Assembly (NCBI RefSeq): GCF_000504285.1
Contig: NZ_KI632511.1
Location: 8,166,154-8,230,153, forward strand
Direction: 5' to 3'
Length of the DNA: 64,000 nt
Source: Actinospica robiniae DSM 44927
GTDB lineage: Bacteria > Actinomycetota > Actinomycetes > Streptomycetales > Catenulisporaceae
Part shown: in pieces, positions 40,888 through 49,858 of the stretch
How positions within the stretch are numbered: position 1 is the stretch's first letter
Layout of the letters: each line of letters opens with the position of its first letter
The notes under the pieces: model-generated
Told to the model about the DNA's origin: nothing
What the model saw: the letters and a program-made list of their open reading frames with translations, nothing else
The model's database searches: none
Program-made: the position numbers and the translations under genes

Positions 40888-43506
40888 GTGGAGCACGGGC
40901 AGATTGATCAGAAAGCAACGGCCGTGCCGCGCGCCGAGCAGCGTTCCGCCTCGCCGCACGAACTCGAGTCCGCGGTGGCCGCACTGACCCTGGAACAGAA
41001 GATCGCGCTGCTGACCGGCGTGGACAACTTCACCATGCCGGGCGAGCCGGAGATCGGGCTGCGCGGCCTGGTGTTCTCCGACGGCCCGGCCGGCGTGCGC
41101 GGTCCGGTGCTCGACCCGGCCGACCGTTCCTCCAGCCTGCCCGCCCCGATCGCGCTGGCCGCGCTGTGGGACCCGGAGCTGGTCGAGCGGGTCGGCGCGG
41201 AGCTGGGCGCCGAGTCCAAGGCCAAGGGTGTGGACGCGCTGCTGGCGCCGACGCTGAACCTGGCTCGCAGCCCCTACGGCGGCCGCGGGTTCGAGTCGTA
41301 CGGCGAGGACCCGGTGCTGGCCGCGTCGACCGGCGCCGCGTTCGTGCGCGGCGTGCAGTCGGCCGGGGTCGCCATGGTGGCCAAGCACTACGTCGGCAAC
41401 GACGCAGAGGTCGACCGCTGGACGGTCGACGTCCGGATCGACGAGGCGACGCTGCGCGAGGTCTACCTCGTCCCGTTCGAAGCCGCCGTCACGGAGGGCG
41501 ACTGCGCGGCCGTGATGGCCGGGTACAACCTCGTCAACGGCACCACCATGACCGAGCACGGGCACCTGCTCGTGGACGTGCTCAAGCGGGAGTGGGGATT
41601 CACCGGCGCGGTGGTCTCCGACTGGTTCGCGGCGCGGTCCACCGAGGCCACCGCCAAGGCCGGCCTCGACGTCTGCATGCCCGGGCCGGACGGCCCGTGG
41701 GGCGCGGCGCTGGTGCAGGCGGTCGAGCGCGGGGAGGTGACCGAGCAGGAGATCGACGACAAGGTGCTGCGCCTGCTGCGGGTCGCCGTGCTCACCGGCG
41801 CCTTCCGCGGCCCGGAGCCCTCGCCCAAGCCGGGTCCGCACGCCAGCCGCGCGGTCCTGCGCAAGGCCGCGGCCAGCGCGTTCACGCTGCTGCGCAACAT
41901 CGGTCCGCTGCTGCCGCTGGGCAGCCCGGGCGGGCGCGGCGCGCTCTCCGGCCCGGGCGCGCGTCCGGGCTCGATCGCGCTGATCGGTCCGAACGTCGCC
42001 GAGCCGCAGTTCCAGGGCCGGGGCAGCGCGGAGATCGGCATGGCCGCGGGCGTCACGCCGGCCGAGGGGCTGCGCGCGGCGCTCAGCGCGGCGATGGCCT
42101 CGGGCCGCGGTCCGAGCGAGGACGCCTCGCCGGCCTCGCTGCTGCGGATCGCGCAGGGCTGCCGCACCTGGACCTCGACGCCGCTGCCGGCCCCGGCCAC
42201 GCTGCGCGAGCCGGAGACCGGCGAGCCCGGCACCCGGCTGGAGGTCTACACCGCCGACGGCGAGCTGCGCTACACCGGCGTGCGCCCGACCAGCGAGGTG
42301 ACCTGGTGGGATCCCGATCCCCTGGTGACCGGCCCGGGCATCGGCCGGATCGTGCTGCGCTCGACCTACACCGCGTCCGGCTCCGGCCGTTACCGAGTGG
42401 CGATCGGCGGCATCGGCGAACTCGAACTCGAAGTCAAGGCATGCGGCGCGACCAGCATGGACAGCGGGGAAGCGTTTACTCTGAGCGGTGACGCTCCGCA
42501 TCCGACGGACACGATGGTCTCGCATGCGGGCCCGTTCGAGTTCGGACGCGAGGTCGAGCTGACGGACGGTGAGATCCTCGAGTTCACCGCCGTCTGCGTG
42601 CCGACCGGCTATCAGCACGAGCTGGTCCGGTTCAAGGTCGGCATCGCGCCGGTCGAGACGGACGAGGTGCTGCTCGCCGAGGCGGTCGCGGCCGCCCGGG
42701 AGAGCGAGGTGGCCGTGGTCGTGGTCGGTTCGACCGGCACGACCGAGTCCGAGGGCTACGACCGCACCACGCTCGCGCTGCCGGGCCGTCAGGACGAGCT
42801 GATCGCGGCGGTCGCCGCGGCCAACCCGCGCACGGTCGTGGTGGTCAACAGCGGTATGCCGGTGCTGATGCCCTGGGCCGACCAGGTCGGCGCGATCATC
42901 CAGGCCTGGCTGCCCGGCCAGGAGTTCGGCCACGCGCTCGCCGACGTGCTGTGGGGCGAGCGGGAGCCGGGCGGACGGCTGCCGGTGACGATGCCGCGCA
43001 CGGAGGCCGACCTGCCGGTCGGCAAGCTCGTGCCGGTGGACGGGGCGCTGGTCTATGACGAGGGCCTGCTGGTCGGGTACCGCGGCTACGACAAGGCCTC
43101 GATCGAGCCCCGGTTCCCGTTCGGGCACGGGCTCGGCTACACCGACTGGTCCTACGAGCGGATCGAGGTCCCGCTCGGCCAGACCCGGGCCGGCGCCGAC
43201 GTGGAGATCACCGTCGCGGTGACCAACATCGGCCGTCGCGCCGGATCCCTGGTGGTCCAGGCGTATCTGTCCGGACCGGCCGGCGACGGCGAGCCCGGGC
43301 GTCCGATCCGGGTTCTGGCCGGGTTCAGCCGCGCCCACGCGGGCCCCGGCGAGACCGAGACCGTGCGGATCCACATGCCCAGCCGAGCCTTCGCGCGCTG
43401 GGACGAGACCGCGGGCGGCTGGGTCCACCCGCGCGGCAGCTACCGGATCGAGGTCGGTTCCTCGTCCCGGGATCTGCGGCTGCGCTCTGACATAGAGATC
43501 GGCTGA
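40888..43506 (+). CDS. GH3 beta-glucosidase with PA14-type insertion
   Basis: 872-residue family 3 glycoside hydrolase without a signal peptide. The N-terminal barrel carries KHYVGND (~166-172) and the nucleophile D245 in VVSDWFA. The second domain is interrupted by a PA14-like beta insert (~400-560, with LEVYTADGELRYTGVRPTSEVTWWDPDP). The GH3 C domain (VVVNSGMPVLMPW, PRFPFGHGLGYT) and a fibronectin-like end follow. It is inferred to act in the cytoplasm on imported gluco-oligosaccharides. GTG 40888 has AAGGAGG 7 nt upstream. Confidence 0.93.
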   Translation: MEHGQIDQKATAVPRAEQRSASPHELESAVAALTLEQKIALLTGVDNFTMPGEPEIGLRGLVFSDGPAGVRGPVLDPADRSSSLPAPIALAALWDPELVERVGAELGAESKAKGVDALLAPTLNLARSPYGGRGFESYGEDPVLAASTGAAFVRGVQSAGVAMVAKHYVGNDAEVDRWTVDVRIDEATLREVYLVPFEAAVTEGDCAAVMAGYNLVNGTTMTEHGHLLVDVLKREWGFTGAVVSDWFAARSTEATAKAGLDVCMPGPDGPWGAALVQAVERGEVTEQEIDDKVLRLLRVAVLTGAFRGPEPSPKPGPHASRAVLRKAAASAFTLLRNIGPLLPLGSPGGRGALSGPGARPGSIALIGPNVAEPQFQGRGSAEIGMAAGVTPAEGLRAALSAAMASGRGPSEDASPASLLRIAQGCRTWTSTPLPAPATLREPETGEPGTRLEVYTADGELRYTGVRPTSEVTWWDPDPLVTGPGIGRIVLRSTYTASGSGRYRVAIGGIGELELEVKACGATSMDSGEAFTLSGDAPHPTDTMVSHAGPFEFGREVELTDGEILEFTAVCVPTGYQHELVRFKVGIAPVETDEVLLAEAVAAARESEVAVVVVGSTGTTESEGYDRTTLALPGRQDELIAAVAAANPRTVVVVNSGMPVLMPWADQVGAIIQAWLPGQEFGHALADVLWGEREPGGRLPVTMPRTEADLPVGKLVPVDGALVYDEGLLVGYRGYDKASIEPRFPFGHGLGYTDWSYERIEVPLGQTRAGADVEITVAVTNIGRRAGSLVVQAYLSGPAGDGEPGRPIRVLAGFSRAHAGPGETETVRIHMPSRAFARWDETAGGWVHPRGSYRIEVGSSSRDLRLRSDIEIG

Positions 43507-43538
43507 GCGGGGAAACACAAGCGGCACCCACGCTCCGG

Positions 43539-43576
43539 GGCCCGGACACACCGCGTACGGCGGGGTGGTCCGGGCC
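43539..43576. terminator. bidirectional terminator between GH3 and APH-like genes
   Basis: Perfect 9-bp stem GGCCCGGAC / GTCCGGGCC enclosing a GC-rich 20-nt loop, located between the two convergent stops. Confidence 0.6.
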
Positions 43577-43624
43577 TTGGCGCGTCGTGGGCGCATCGTG
43601 GGGCGTCTGCGCGTCCCGGCCGGA

Positions 43625-44449
43625 TCAGGCGGCCGTCAGTGCGGCCTCGACGGCTGATCCGTTGCGCTCCAGCCAGGCTTCGCGCCGGGTGATGACGTCG
43701 CCGACGCCCTCGTCCCACATCCGCCGCCAGCCGCCGCCTTCGACCTCGGCGTGATGCTTCATCAGGTGCCAGGAACGGCGGGTCCGCATGAAGGCAACCT
43801 CCACCAGCCGCAGCCGGTCCGCCTCCGACATGCCGTACGCGTCGGCCAGGATGCGGCAGCGGCGCGGTGCGTCCAGGCCGCGCAGGCCGGGGTCGAGGTC
43901 GCCCGGGTCGTTCAGCGGCGCCCACCACAGCATCGCGTTGTAGAGCTCGTCGACGCGCGCGCCCGGACGGGCGAGGTCGAAGTCGATCAGCGCGTGAGCG
44001 GTGCCGTCGCGGAAGATGAGGTTCTCCGGCGTGATATCGAGGTGCGCGATGACCTCCTCGGGCAGTTCCGGCGCCGGCGGCAGGCCCTCCGGGTGGAGCG
44101 GCGGCACGAAGGCTGCCTCGGCGGGCGCGACGAACCCGACGGTGGCGTCGTCGTAGCGACGCAGCAGCCTGCCGATGGAGGCGAGCCTGTCCTCGTCGCC
44201 GATCCAGGCCGGGTGCGGCCGTCCGGCCAGCTCGCCCTCGATGAACGTCAGCACCTCGCGTCCGGCCGCGTCGACGCCGAGGTAACGCGGCGCACCGTCG
44301 AATCCGACCGCCTCGAGGTGCTGGAGCAGGGCATGCACGAACGCGGCGTTGCGCTTCACGGGCCTGCGCACGGTGTCGCCCACGCGCACGATGCCCTCGG
44401 TGACGTCGCCGCCGAACAGCGGGATCTCAGGCTCCGATGAATCGATCAT
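43625..44449 (-). CDS. aminoglycoside phosphotransferase (APH)-family protein
   Basis: 274-residue kinase-fold protein. The Brenner motif HLDITPENLIF supplies the catalytic aspartate and the Mg-binding IDFD follows, as in APH/choline-kinase-like enzymes. The nucleotide-loop lysine region is VRRPVKRNAAFVHALLQHLE. Such stand-alone actinobacterial proteins phosphorylate varied small molecules; antibiotic resistance cannot be inferred. It diverges from a hydrolase gene with a 38-nt gap. Confidence 0.82.
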   Translation of the reverse strand: MIDSSEPEIPLFGGDVTEGIVRVGDTVRRPVKRNAAFVHALLQHLEAVGFDGAPRYLGVDAAGREVLTFIEGELAGRPHPAWIGDEDRLASIGRLLRRYDDATVGFVAPAEAAFVPPLHPEGLPPAPELPEEVIAHLDITPENLIFRDGTAHALIDFDLARPGARVDELYNAMLWWAPLNDPGDLDPGLRGLDAPRRCRILADAYGMSEADRLRLVEVAFMRTRRSWHLMKHHAEVEGGGWRRMWDEGVGDVITRREAWLERNGSAVEAALTAA

Positions 44450-44487
44450 TCAGTCACCGTAGCTCAGTGTTCGGTTAAAGTACGGGT

Positions 44488-45219
44488 GTGACGTTCGAGG
44501 CCGTGGACCGGGTGGTCCGCATCGGCGGATCGACCCTGCTGCACTACCGGGAGACCGGCCCGGCCTCGGGGCTGCCCGTGGTGGCGCTGCACGGGCATCC
44601 GGGCTCCGCCGAGACGTGGGACGCGGTGGCGGCAGGCGTCTGCGACGCGGGCGACTACCGCTTCATCGCGGTGACGCAGCGCGGCTACGGACGCAGCAGC
44701 CGGGGCGGGCCGTACGCGCTGGACGAGTTCGCCGCGGACGTCCTCGGCTTCGTCGCCGCCCTCGATCCGGGCCGGTTCGTGCTGCTCGGACACAGCATGG
44801 GGGGAACGGTCGCGTCGCTGGCCGCGGCACAGGCGCCGACCGGCCTGCTCGGCCTCGTCCTGGAGGACGCCGTGCCTCCACGCGAGGGCGTTCATCTGCC
44901 CAAGCCCGTGCGTCCCGCGCATCCCGAATCGCTGCCTTACGACTGGCAGTTGGTGCCAGAGATCTTCGCGCAGCTCGAAGCGCCGGATCCGGCCTGGTGG
45001 GCGTCGCTGGCGAGGATCTCCGTGCCGGCGCTGGTGATCGCGGGGGGCTCGACCAGCCACGTGCCGCAAGACACGTTGGCCGACGCCGCGGCGCTGATCC
45101 CGCAGGCTCGGCTGGTGACGTTCGAGGGCGTCGGCCACTCCATCCACCGCGACGCGCCCGCACGCTTCCGCGACGAGCTGACCGGATTCCTCCAGGCCGT
45201 CACAGGGCCGGCCGCCTGA
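44488..45219 (+). CDS. alpha/beta fold hydrolase
   Basis: 243-residue cytoplasmic hydrolase. HGHPGSAETW is the oxyanion region, LGHSMGGTVA the nucleophile elbow, and EGVGHSIHRDAP holds the histidine. GTG 44488 starts the frame, shortly after the divergent APH gene. Followed 33 nt later by another hydrolase, with which it may be co-transcribed. The substrate is not predictable. Confidence 0.85.
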   Translation: MTFEAVDRVVRIGGSTLLHYRETGPASGLPVVALHGHPGSAETWDAVAAGVCDAGDYRFIAVTQRGYGRSSRGGPYALDEFAADVLGFVAALDPGRFVLLGHSMGGTVASLAAAQAPTGLLGLVLEDAVPPREGVHLPKPVRPAHPESLPYDWQLVPEIFAQLEAPDPAWWASLARISVPALVIAGGSTSHVPQDTLADAAALIPQARLVTFEGVGHSIHRDAPARFRDELTGFLQAVTGPAA

Positions 45220-45252
45220 TCCTCCCGCAGACGGTACCCCTACGATGCGAGC

Positions 45253-46233
45253 ATGCCGGGGTTTCGCAGCAGCCTGGTGCGTCTTCTGCGCCAATGGGTC
45301 GTCGCCGTCACCGTGATGGTGGCCGGCTTCACCGCCTTCAGCTTCGTCTACAACCTGACGACGGAGGGCGCCGTGGCGCCGCCGTCGGGTCTGACCTACG
45401 TGCCCACGGGTGATATCGACACGCGTTACCGCGAATGGGGGACGTCCGGCTCGCCGGTGCTGCTGCTGCACGGCTTCGTCGAGTCGGCGGACAGCTGGCA
45501 GACGACGGCCGTGCTGCTCGCCCGGGACCACCGCGTCTACGCGATCGACCTCGACGGTTTCGGATACTCCTCGCGGGTCGCGCCGTACTCGACCGCGCAC
45601 TTGACGACGCAGGTGATGGACTTCATCGCGGCCATGCACCTCGTGCGGCCGGTGCTGGTGGGGCACTCGAGCGGCGCGGCGGTCGCGGCGGCGGTAGCCC
45701 TGGCGGAGCCGGGGAACGTGGGCGGGGTGATGTTCCTGGACGGCGACGGTTTGCCGCTGTCCGGGACCGCGGACGGCGGGCGGGACTCGGCCGGGTTCGG
45801 CTTCGGCATCCCGCAGCCGTATCGCACGACCCTGCTCCGGCTGGTGCTGCGCTCGGACGACATGATCCGCCTCATCTACACCGAGACCTGCGGCACGCGC
45901 TGCCCGGTGCTGGACGAGGCCGGCATCGACCAGTGGCGCCGCCCGTTCCAGGTGGCCGGGGCCGAGCCGGCCGCCTTCGACGTGCTCAACGCGGGCATCC
46001 CGTCGCTGCCGGTGGCGAGCCTCGAGCGGCTGGCCGCCCTGCCCTTCCCCAAAGCGGTGGTCTACGGCGCCGACGACCCGGAGTACGCGCCGGGCTCGGC
46101 CGCGCAGACGGCCGCGCGGATCGGCGCCCCCGCGCCGACGCTCATTCCGAACGCCCGCCACCTGACCATGATCAGCGACCCGGCCGTGGTCGCGGCGTCT
46201 GTCGAGCGGCTGGCGGCCTCGGCGACAGGCTAA
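45253..46233 (+). CDS. membrane-anchored alpha/beta hydrolase
   Basis: 326-residue hydrolase with one N-terminal transmembrane segment (WVVAVTVMVAGFTAFSFVYNLT, ~residues 14-36), so the catalytic domain is probably outside the membrane. Motifs are LLHGFVESADSW, GHSSGAAVAAAVA (nucleophile) and the histidine in NARHLTMISD. The stop codon lies inside a 19-nt palindrome that may regulate the next gene. Confidence 0.83.
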   Translation: MPGFRSSLVRLLRQWVVAVTVMVAGFTAFSFVYNLTTEGAVAPPSGLTYVPTGDIDTRYREWGTSGSPVLLLHGFVESADSWQTTAVLLARDHRVYAIDLDGFGYSSRVAPYSTAHLTTQVMDFIAAMHLVRPVLVGHSSGAAVAAAVALAEPGNVGGVMFLDGDGLPLSGTADGGRDSAGFGFGIPQPYRTTLLRLVLRSDDMIRLIYTETCGTRCPVLDEAGIDQWRRPFQVAGAEPAAFDVLNAGIPSLPVASLERLAALPFPKAVVYGADDPEYAPGSAAQTAARIGAPAPTLIPNARHLTMISDPAVVAASVERLAASATG

Positions 46234-46247
46234 CGACTGTCGTTAGC
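46229..46247 (+). promoter_or_regulatory. 19-nt palindromic operator
   Basis: GCTAACGAC-T-GTCGTTAGC, a perfect 9+1+9 dyad. The one-base centre makes it a protein-binding site rather than a terminator. It is TetR-like in size and lies 48 nt upstream of the siderophore-interacting protein ATG. It does not match the actinobacterial IdeR/DmdR iron box. Confidence 0.6.
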
Positions 46248-46294
46248 ACTACGAAGATATACCTCGGACATACCCGTCGGCTATGATCGCGGGC

Positions 46295-47173
46295 ATGACT
46301 ACCCAGGAATCCCCCACTCCCGCCGGACGAGGCGGCCGCGAACGGGGCGGACCGGCCCACCGGGGCGAAGTGCTGCGGGTCGAGCAGCTCACCCCGCACC
46401 TGGTGCGCGTCGTCCTCGGCGGCGACGGGCTCGCCGGATTCGCCACCCGCGGGCAGACCGACCACTACGTCAAGCTGCTCTTCCCGGCGCCCGGCGTCAC
46501 CTACCCGGAGCCGTTCGACGTGCGCCGGATCCGCGAGGAGGTGCCGCGCGAGCAGTGGCCGTCCACGCGCACCTACACCGTGCGCAGCTGGGACGAACAG
46601 ACCCGCGAACTCGCGCTCGACTTCGTGGTGCACGGCGACGAGGGCATCGCCGGCCCGTGGGCCGTGCACGCGCGGCCCGGCGACGTGCTGCACTTCTCCG
46701 GCCCCGGCGGCGGCTACGCGCCCGACCCCGAGGCCCCCTGGCACCTGCTGGCCGGCGACGAGACCGCCCTGCCCGCCATCGCCGCGGCGCTCGAAGCGCT
46801 GCCGGCCGAGGCCCGGGGGCATGCCTTCGTCGAGGTCGTCGACGCCGCCGAGGAGCTCAAGCTCGCCGCGCCCGACGGGGTGCACGTCACCTGGCTGCAC
46901 CGCGGCGACGGCGTCGTCGGCGGCAAGCTGGTCGAGGCCGTGTCCACCCTGGACTTCCCCGAGGGCGTGCCGCAGGTGTTCGTGCACGGCGAAGCCGGCT
47001 TCGTCAAGGAGCTGCGAGCGCTGCTGCGGGTCGAGCGCGGCTTCCCGCGCGAGTCGCTGTCCATCTCCGGGTACTGGCGCCTCGGCCACGACGAGGACGG
47101 CTGGCAGACCTCGAAGCGCGAGTGGAACGCCCAGGTCGAGCGCGAGCAGGAGCCTGTGGGCGAGCAAAGCTAG
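46295..47173 (+). CDS. siderophore-interacting protein (ferric reductase)
   Basis: 292-residue flavoprotein of the ViuB/FhuF-like SIP family. The FAD-binding beta-barrel carries TRTYTVRSWDEQTRELALDFVVHGDEGIAGPWA, which includes the RxYTxR motif. The NAD-binding half follows with HLLAGDETALPAIAAALE and ends WRLGHDEDGW. It would reduce ferric siderophores in the cytoplasm to release iron. ATG 46295 follows a palindrome. No siderophore transporter is adjacent. Confidence 0.9.
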   Translation: MTTQESPTPAGRGGRERGGPAHRGEVLRVEQLTPHLVRVVLGGDGLAGFATRGQTDHYVKLLFPAPGVTYPEPFDVRRIREEVPREQWPSTRTYTVRSWDEQTRELALDFVVHGDEGIAGPWAVHARPGDVLHFSGPGGGYAPDPEAPWHLLAGDETALPAIAAALEALPAEARGHAFVEVVDAAEELKLAAPDGVHVTWLHRGDGVVGGKLVEAVSTLDFPEGVPQVFVHGEAGFVKELRALLRVERGFPRESLSISGYWRLGHDEDGWQTSKREWNAQVEREQEPVGEQS

Positions 47174-47211
47174 CGCGCCGTTCCGCCGCTCGGAGGCCGC
47201 AGCCCGTTACG

Positions 47212-48513
47212 ATGCCGGGGGCGGTCGGCCGCCGCCCCGGAGCAGGACGGGGTCGTGAAGTGGATGCTCCGCCGGGCGTCGGAGAGCTCGACGCGGACGA
47301 GCCGGACGCCGACGAGCTGCGCGCCGCGATGACCACGTGGCTGCGCGAGCAGGGCTCGATCCGCAGTGCGAGCGTGGCGGCGGCGTTCCGGTACACGCCG
47401 CGGCACCTCTTCCTCCCGGGTGTCGGGCTGTATCAGGCCTATGCGGACTCGGTGGTGCCCACCAAGTACGACGCGCAGGGCCAGTCCATCTCGGCCGCGT
47501 CGCAGCCCACGATCGTCGCTTTGATGCTGGAGCAGCTCGACGTGCGGCGCGGCCAGAGCGTGCTCGAGATCGGCGCGGGCACCGGGTACAACGCGGCGCT
47601 GCTCGGGCGCCTGGTCGGGCGGCCCGGCAAGGTGGTCACCATGGACGTGGACCGGGACCTGGTGGAGGCGGCGGCCGCGCACCTGCTCGCGGCCGAGGCG
47701 TCCAACGTCGAGGTCGTGCTCGGCGACGGCGCGCTCGGCCTCCCCTCCCACGCGCCGTACGACCGGATCACGGTGACCGTCGGCGCGGGCGACGTCCCGC
47801 CCGGCTGGGTCGAACAGCTCGCCCCGGGCGGACGGCTGGTGGTGCCGCTGCGCCTGCGCGGCGACGTCACCTTCTCGCTCGCCCTCGACCTCGCCCCGGA
47901 CGGACGGCTGTACTCGTCCTCGACCGAGGCGTGCACCTTCATGCCGTTGCGCGGCATCGCGGACGACGCCGGCCACGTGGTGGACCTGACCTTGGACAGC
48001 TCGGTCAGCGTGCACCTGCACCACGAGCACGAAGGCGAGCACGAATCGGATCCGGAGGCGCTGGGCCACGCCTTGGACCAGCCGGCGGGAGAGATCTCCA
48101 CCGGCGTCCTGCTCGACTACGGCGACTCCTTCTCGCCGCTCGACCTCTACCTCACCTGCGCGCTGCCCGGCGGCCTGTGCAAGCTGACCACGTCTCCCGG
48201 CGCCGAGGCGGGGCTGTTCGGCGGCGGCATGGCCGCGGTGACCGGACGCTCGATCGCCTGCCTGACGGTGTTTCCGGGCTCCGGCGCGGAGGCGGGGCGA
48301 GCCGAGAACGGCTGGGAGGTGGGCGTGGCCGGGTTCGGGCCGGAGGGCACCAAGCTCACCGAGACCGTCGCCGCGGCCATCCAGGACTGGGACCGCGAGG
48401 TGCGCGGCGCCGCGCCCCGCTTCGTACTGGCGCAGGGCGACGCGCGCAGCGGTCTGAGCGGACGGTTCGTGATCGACAAGCGGTTCAACCGGATCGCGGT
48501 GGACTGGGGCTGA
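47212..48513 (+). CDS. PCMT-like methyltransferase of the FxLD-system type
   Basis: About 433 residues (417 if GTG 47260 is used). The first half resembles protein-L-isoaspartate O-methyltransferase: RYTPRHLFLPG, the SAM motif VLEIGAGTGYNAALLGRL, YDRITVTVGAGDVPPGWVEQLAPGGRLVVPLR. The ~200-residue C-terminal half, after MPLRG, is the extension seen in methyltransferases called FxLD-system proteins next to lantipeptide genes. I see no FxLD-type precursor or lanthipeptide synthetase nearby. The start is uncertain: neither candidate has an ideally spaced ribosome-binding site. Confidence 0.8.
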   Translation: MPGAVGRRPGAGRGREVDAPPGVGELDADEPDADELRAAMTTWLREQGSIRSASVAAAFRYTPRHLFLPGVGLYQAYADSVVPTKYDAQGQSISAASQPTIVALMLEQLDVRRGQSVLEIGAGTGYNAALLGRLVGRPGKVVTMDVDRDLVEAAAAHLLAAEASNVEVVLGDGALGLPSHAPYDRITVTVGAGDVPPGWVEQLAPGGRLVVPLRLRGDVTFSLALDLAPDGRLYSSSTEACTFMPLRGIADDAGHVVDLTLDSSVSVHLHHEHEGEHESDPEALGHALDQPAGEISTGVLLDYGDSFSPLDLYLTCALPGGLCKLTTSPGAEAGLFGGGMAAVTGRSIACLTVFPGSGAEAGRAENGWEVGVAGFGPEGTKLTETVAAAIQDWDREVRGAAPRFVLAQGDARSGLSGRFVIDKRFNRIAVDWG

Positions 48514-48528
48514 GGCTTCCCAGTCCAC
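48499..48528. terminator. terminator hairpin overlapping the methyltransferase stop
   Basis: GTGGACTGGG (48499-48508) pairs with CCCAGTCCAC (48519-48528). The TGA stop lies in the loop. A direct repeat CAGTCCACGGAT (48521 and 48540) continues into the convergent MFS gene's last codons. Confidence 0.55.
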
Positions 48529-48538
48529 GGATACCGTC

Positions 48539-49858
48539 TCAGTCCACGGATTCGATCTTCCGCACGAACACCGTCCCGGCGACCGTGACGACGGCCACCA
48601 GCAGGTAGAGCGCCGAGTAGCCGCCGAGGTAGGTGACCACCGGCGCGGCGATCGCCGGGCCGAGCACCTGCGGGGCGGAGTTGGCGATGTTGATGATGCC
48701 GAGGTCCTTGGCCCGGTCCTGCTCGGCCGGCAGCACCTGGGTGATCAGCGCCTGGTCGACCGAGAGGTAGACGCCGTTGCCCAGGCCCAGGATCGCGGCC
48801 GCGACGAGCACGCCGGTCCAGGTGGGCCAGGCGGCCAGCAGCAGCGCGGCGACGGCCATGACGTAGCCGGCCACGACGACCGAGGGCTTGCGCTTGCCCG
48901 ACCGGTCCGAGATCGCGCCGCCGATGACGACGGTGGCCAGCGTGGTGACGGTGTAGAGGACGATGACGATCAGCAGTCCGTCGGACGCGGTCTGACCGGG
49001 GAACCGGTTCTGGTACTGGACTTTGTCGCGCAGGAAGTAGAGCAGGTAGAGCGTGGCGAGGGCGTTGCCGAGTTGGACCAGGAAGCGGGTGCCCCAGGCC
49101 CAGGCGAAGTCCGGGTGCCGGCGCGGGCTGATCCGGAAGGCGCGCAACAGGGCCCTGAAATCGAAGGCGGGCCGCTCCGCGGCCGGCTGCGGCGGGTCCG
49201 GGGAACGCAGCACGATCGGCAGAGCACACAGCACGACCAGGATCCCGAGCGTCGTGTAGCCGCTCACCCGCCCGGTCACCACGACGGAGACGAGCACGAC
49301 GGCGACGACCACGCCGAGGGACTGGGTCAGCCCGACCCAGCCGGAGACGACGCCGCGCTGGCGCACCGGCACCCGGTCCGGCACCAGTGCACTGATTCCC
49401 GCTTGCAGGGCATTGAGGCCGGCCTGCGCGACGCACCACAGCAGCGTCACGCCGAGGATGCCGTGCTGCCCGGAGAGCCCGGCCAGCCCGAGGCAGCCGA
49501 GCAGCGCGCCGCCGAGGATCCAGGGGCGGCGCCGGCCGAACCGGGAGCCGGTGGCGTCGGACAGGGCTCCGGCGACCGGCCCCGCCACCAGCGCGACCAG
49601 GGCGCCGAAGCCGGTGACGACGCCGAGCATGGCGGACTTGTCGTGCGGGGCGATGTCCTGGACCTGGTCCGGCAGCAGCACCTGCAGCGGCCCGAAGTAG
49701 CCGAGCCACAGGCCCAGGTTGGCCAGGGCGAGCGCGGTGGTCCAGCCGCGGCCGACGGCGCGGCCTTCGGCGGTCTCCGGCCGCCCGGCGGCGGGTATCG
49801 CGGCGGCGGGGTCGCCGTCGGCCGCGTCGCCGCCGAGGCGGCCGGAGACCGCGCTCAT
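48539..49858 (-). CDS. MFS transporter (glycoside/pentoside-type)
   Basis: 439-residue major facilitator with about 12 spans and the loop motif GALSDATGSRFGRRRPWI, typical of the GPH/sugar-cation or MFS_1 group, and a second GGAISDRSGKRKP between spans 8 and 9. ATG 49858 shares one base with the GH1 stop (TGATG), so the two are translationally coupled. It may import the GH1 substrate or export its product. It is the last gene in a four-gene minus-strand run. Confidence 0.87.
   Translation of the reverse strand: MSAVSGRLGGDAADGDPAAAIPAAGRPETAEGRAVGRGWTTALALANLGLWLGYFGPLQVLLPDQVQDIAPHDKSAMLGVVTGFGALVALVAGPVAGALSDATGSRFGRRRPWILGGALLGCLGLAGLSGQHGILGVTLLWCVAQAGLNALQAGISALVPDRVPVRQRGVVSGWVGLTQSLGVVVAVVLVSVVVTGRVSGYTTLGILVVLCALPIVLRSPDPPQPAAERPAFDFRALLRAFRISPRRHPDFAWAWGTRFLVQLGNALATLYLLYFLRDKVQYQNRFPGQTASDGLLIVIVLYTVTTLATVVIGGAISDRSGKRKPSVVVAGYVMAVAALLLAAWPTWTGVLVAAAILGLGNGVYLSVDQALITQVLPAEQDRAKDLGIINIANSAPQVLGPAIAAPVVTYLGGYSALYLLVAVVTVAGTVFVRKIESVD

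Noticed and set aside
43625-44449. Aminoglycoside resistance gene
   Set aside because: Only the general APH kinase motifs are visible; this fold serves many substrates and nothing in the context points to resistance.
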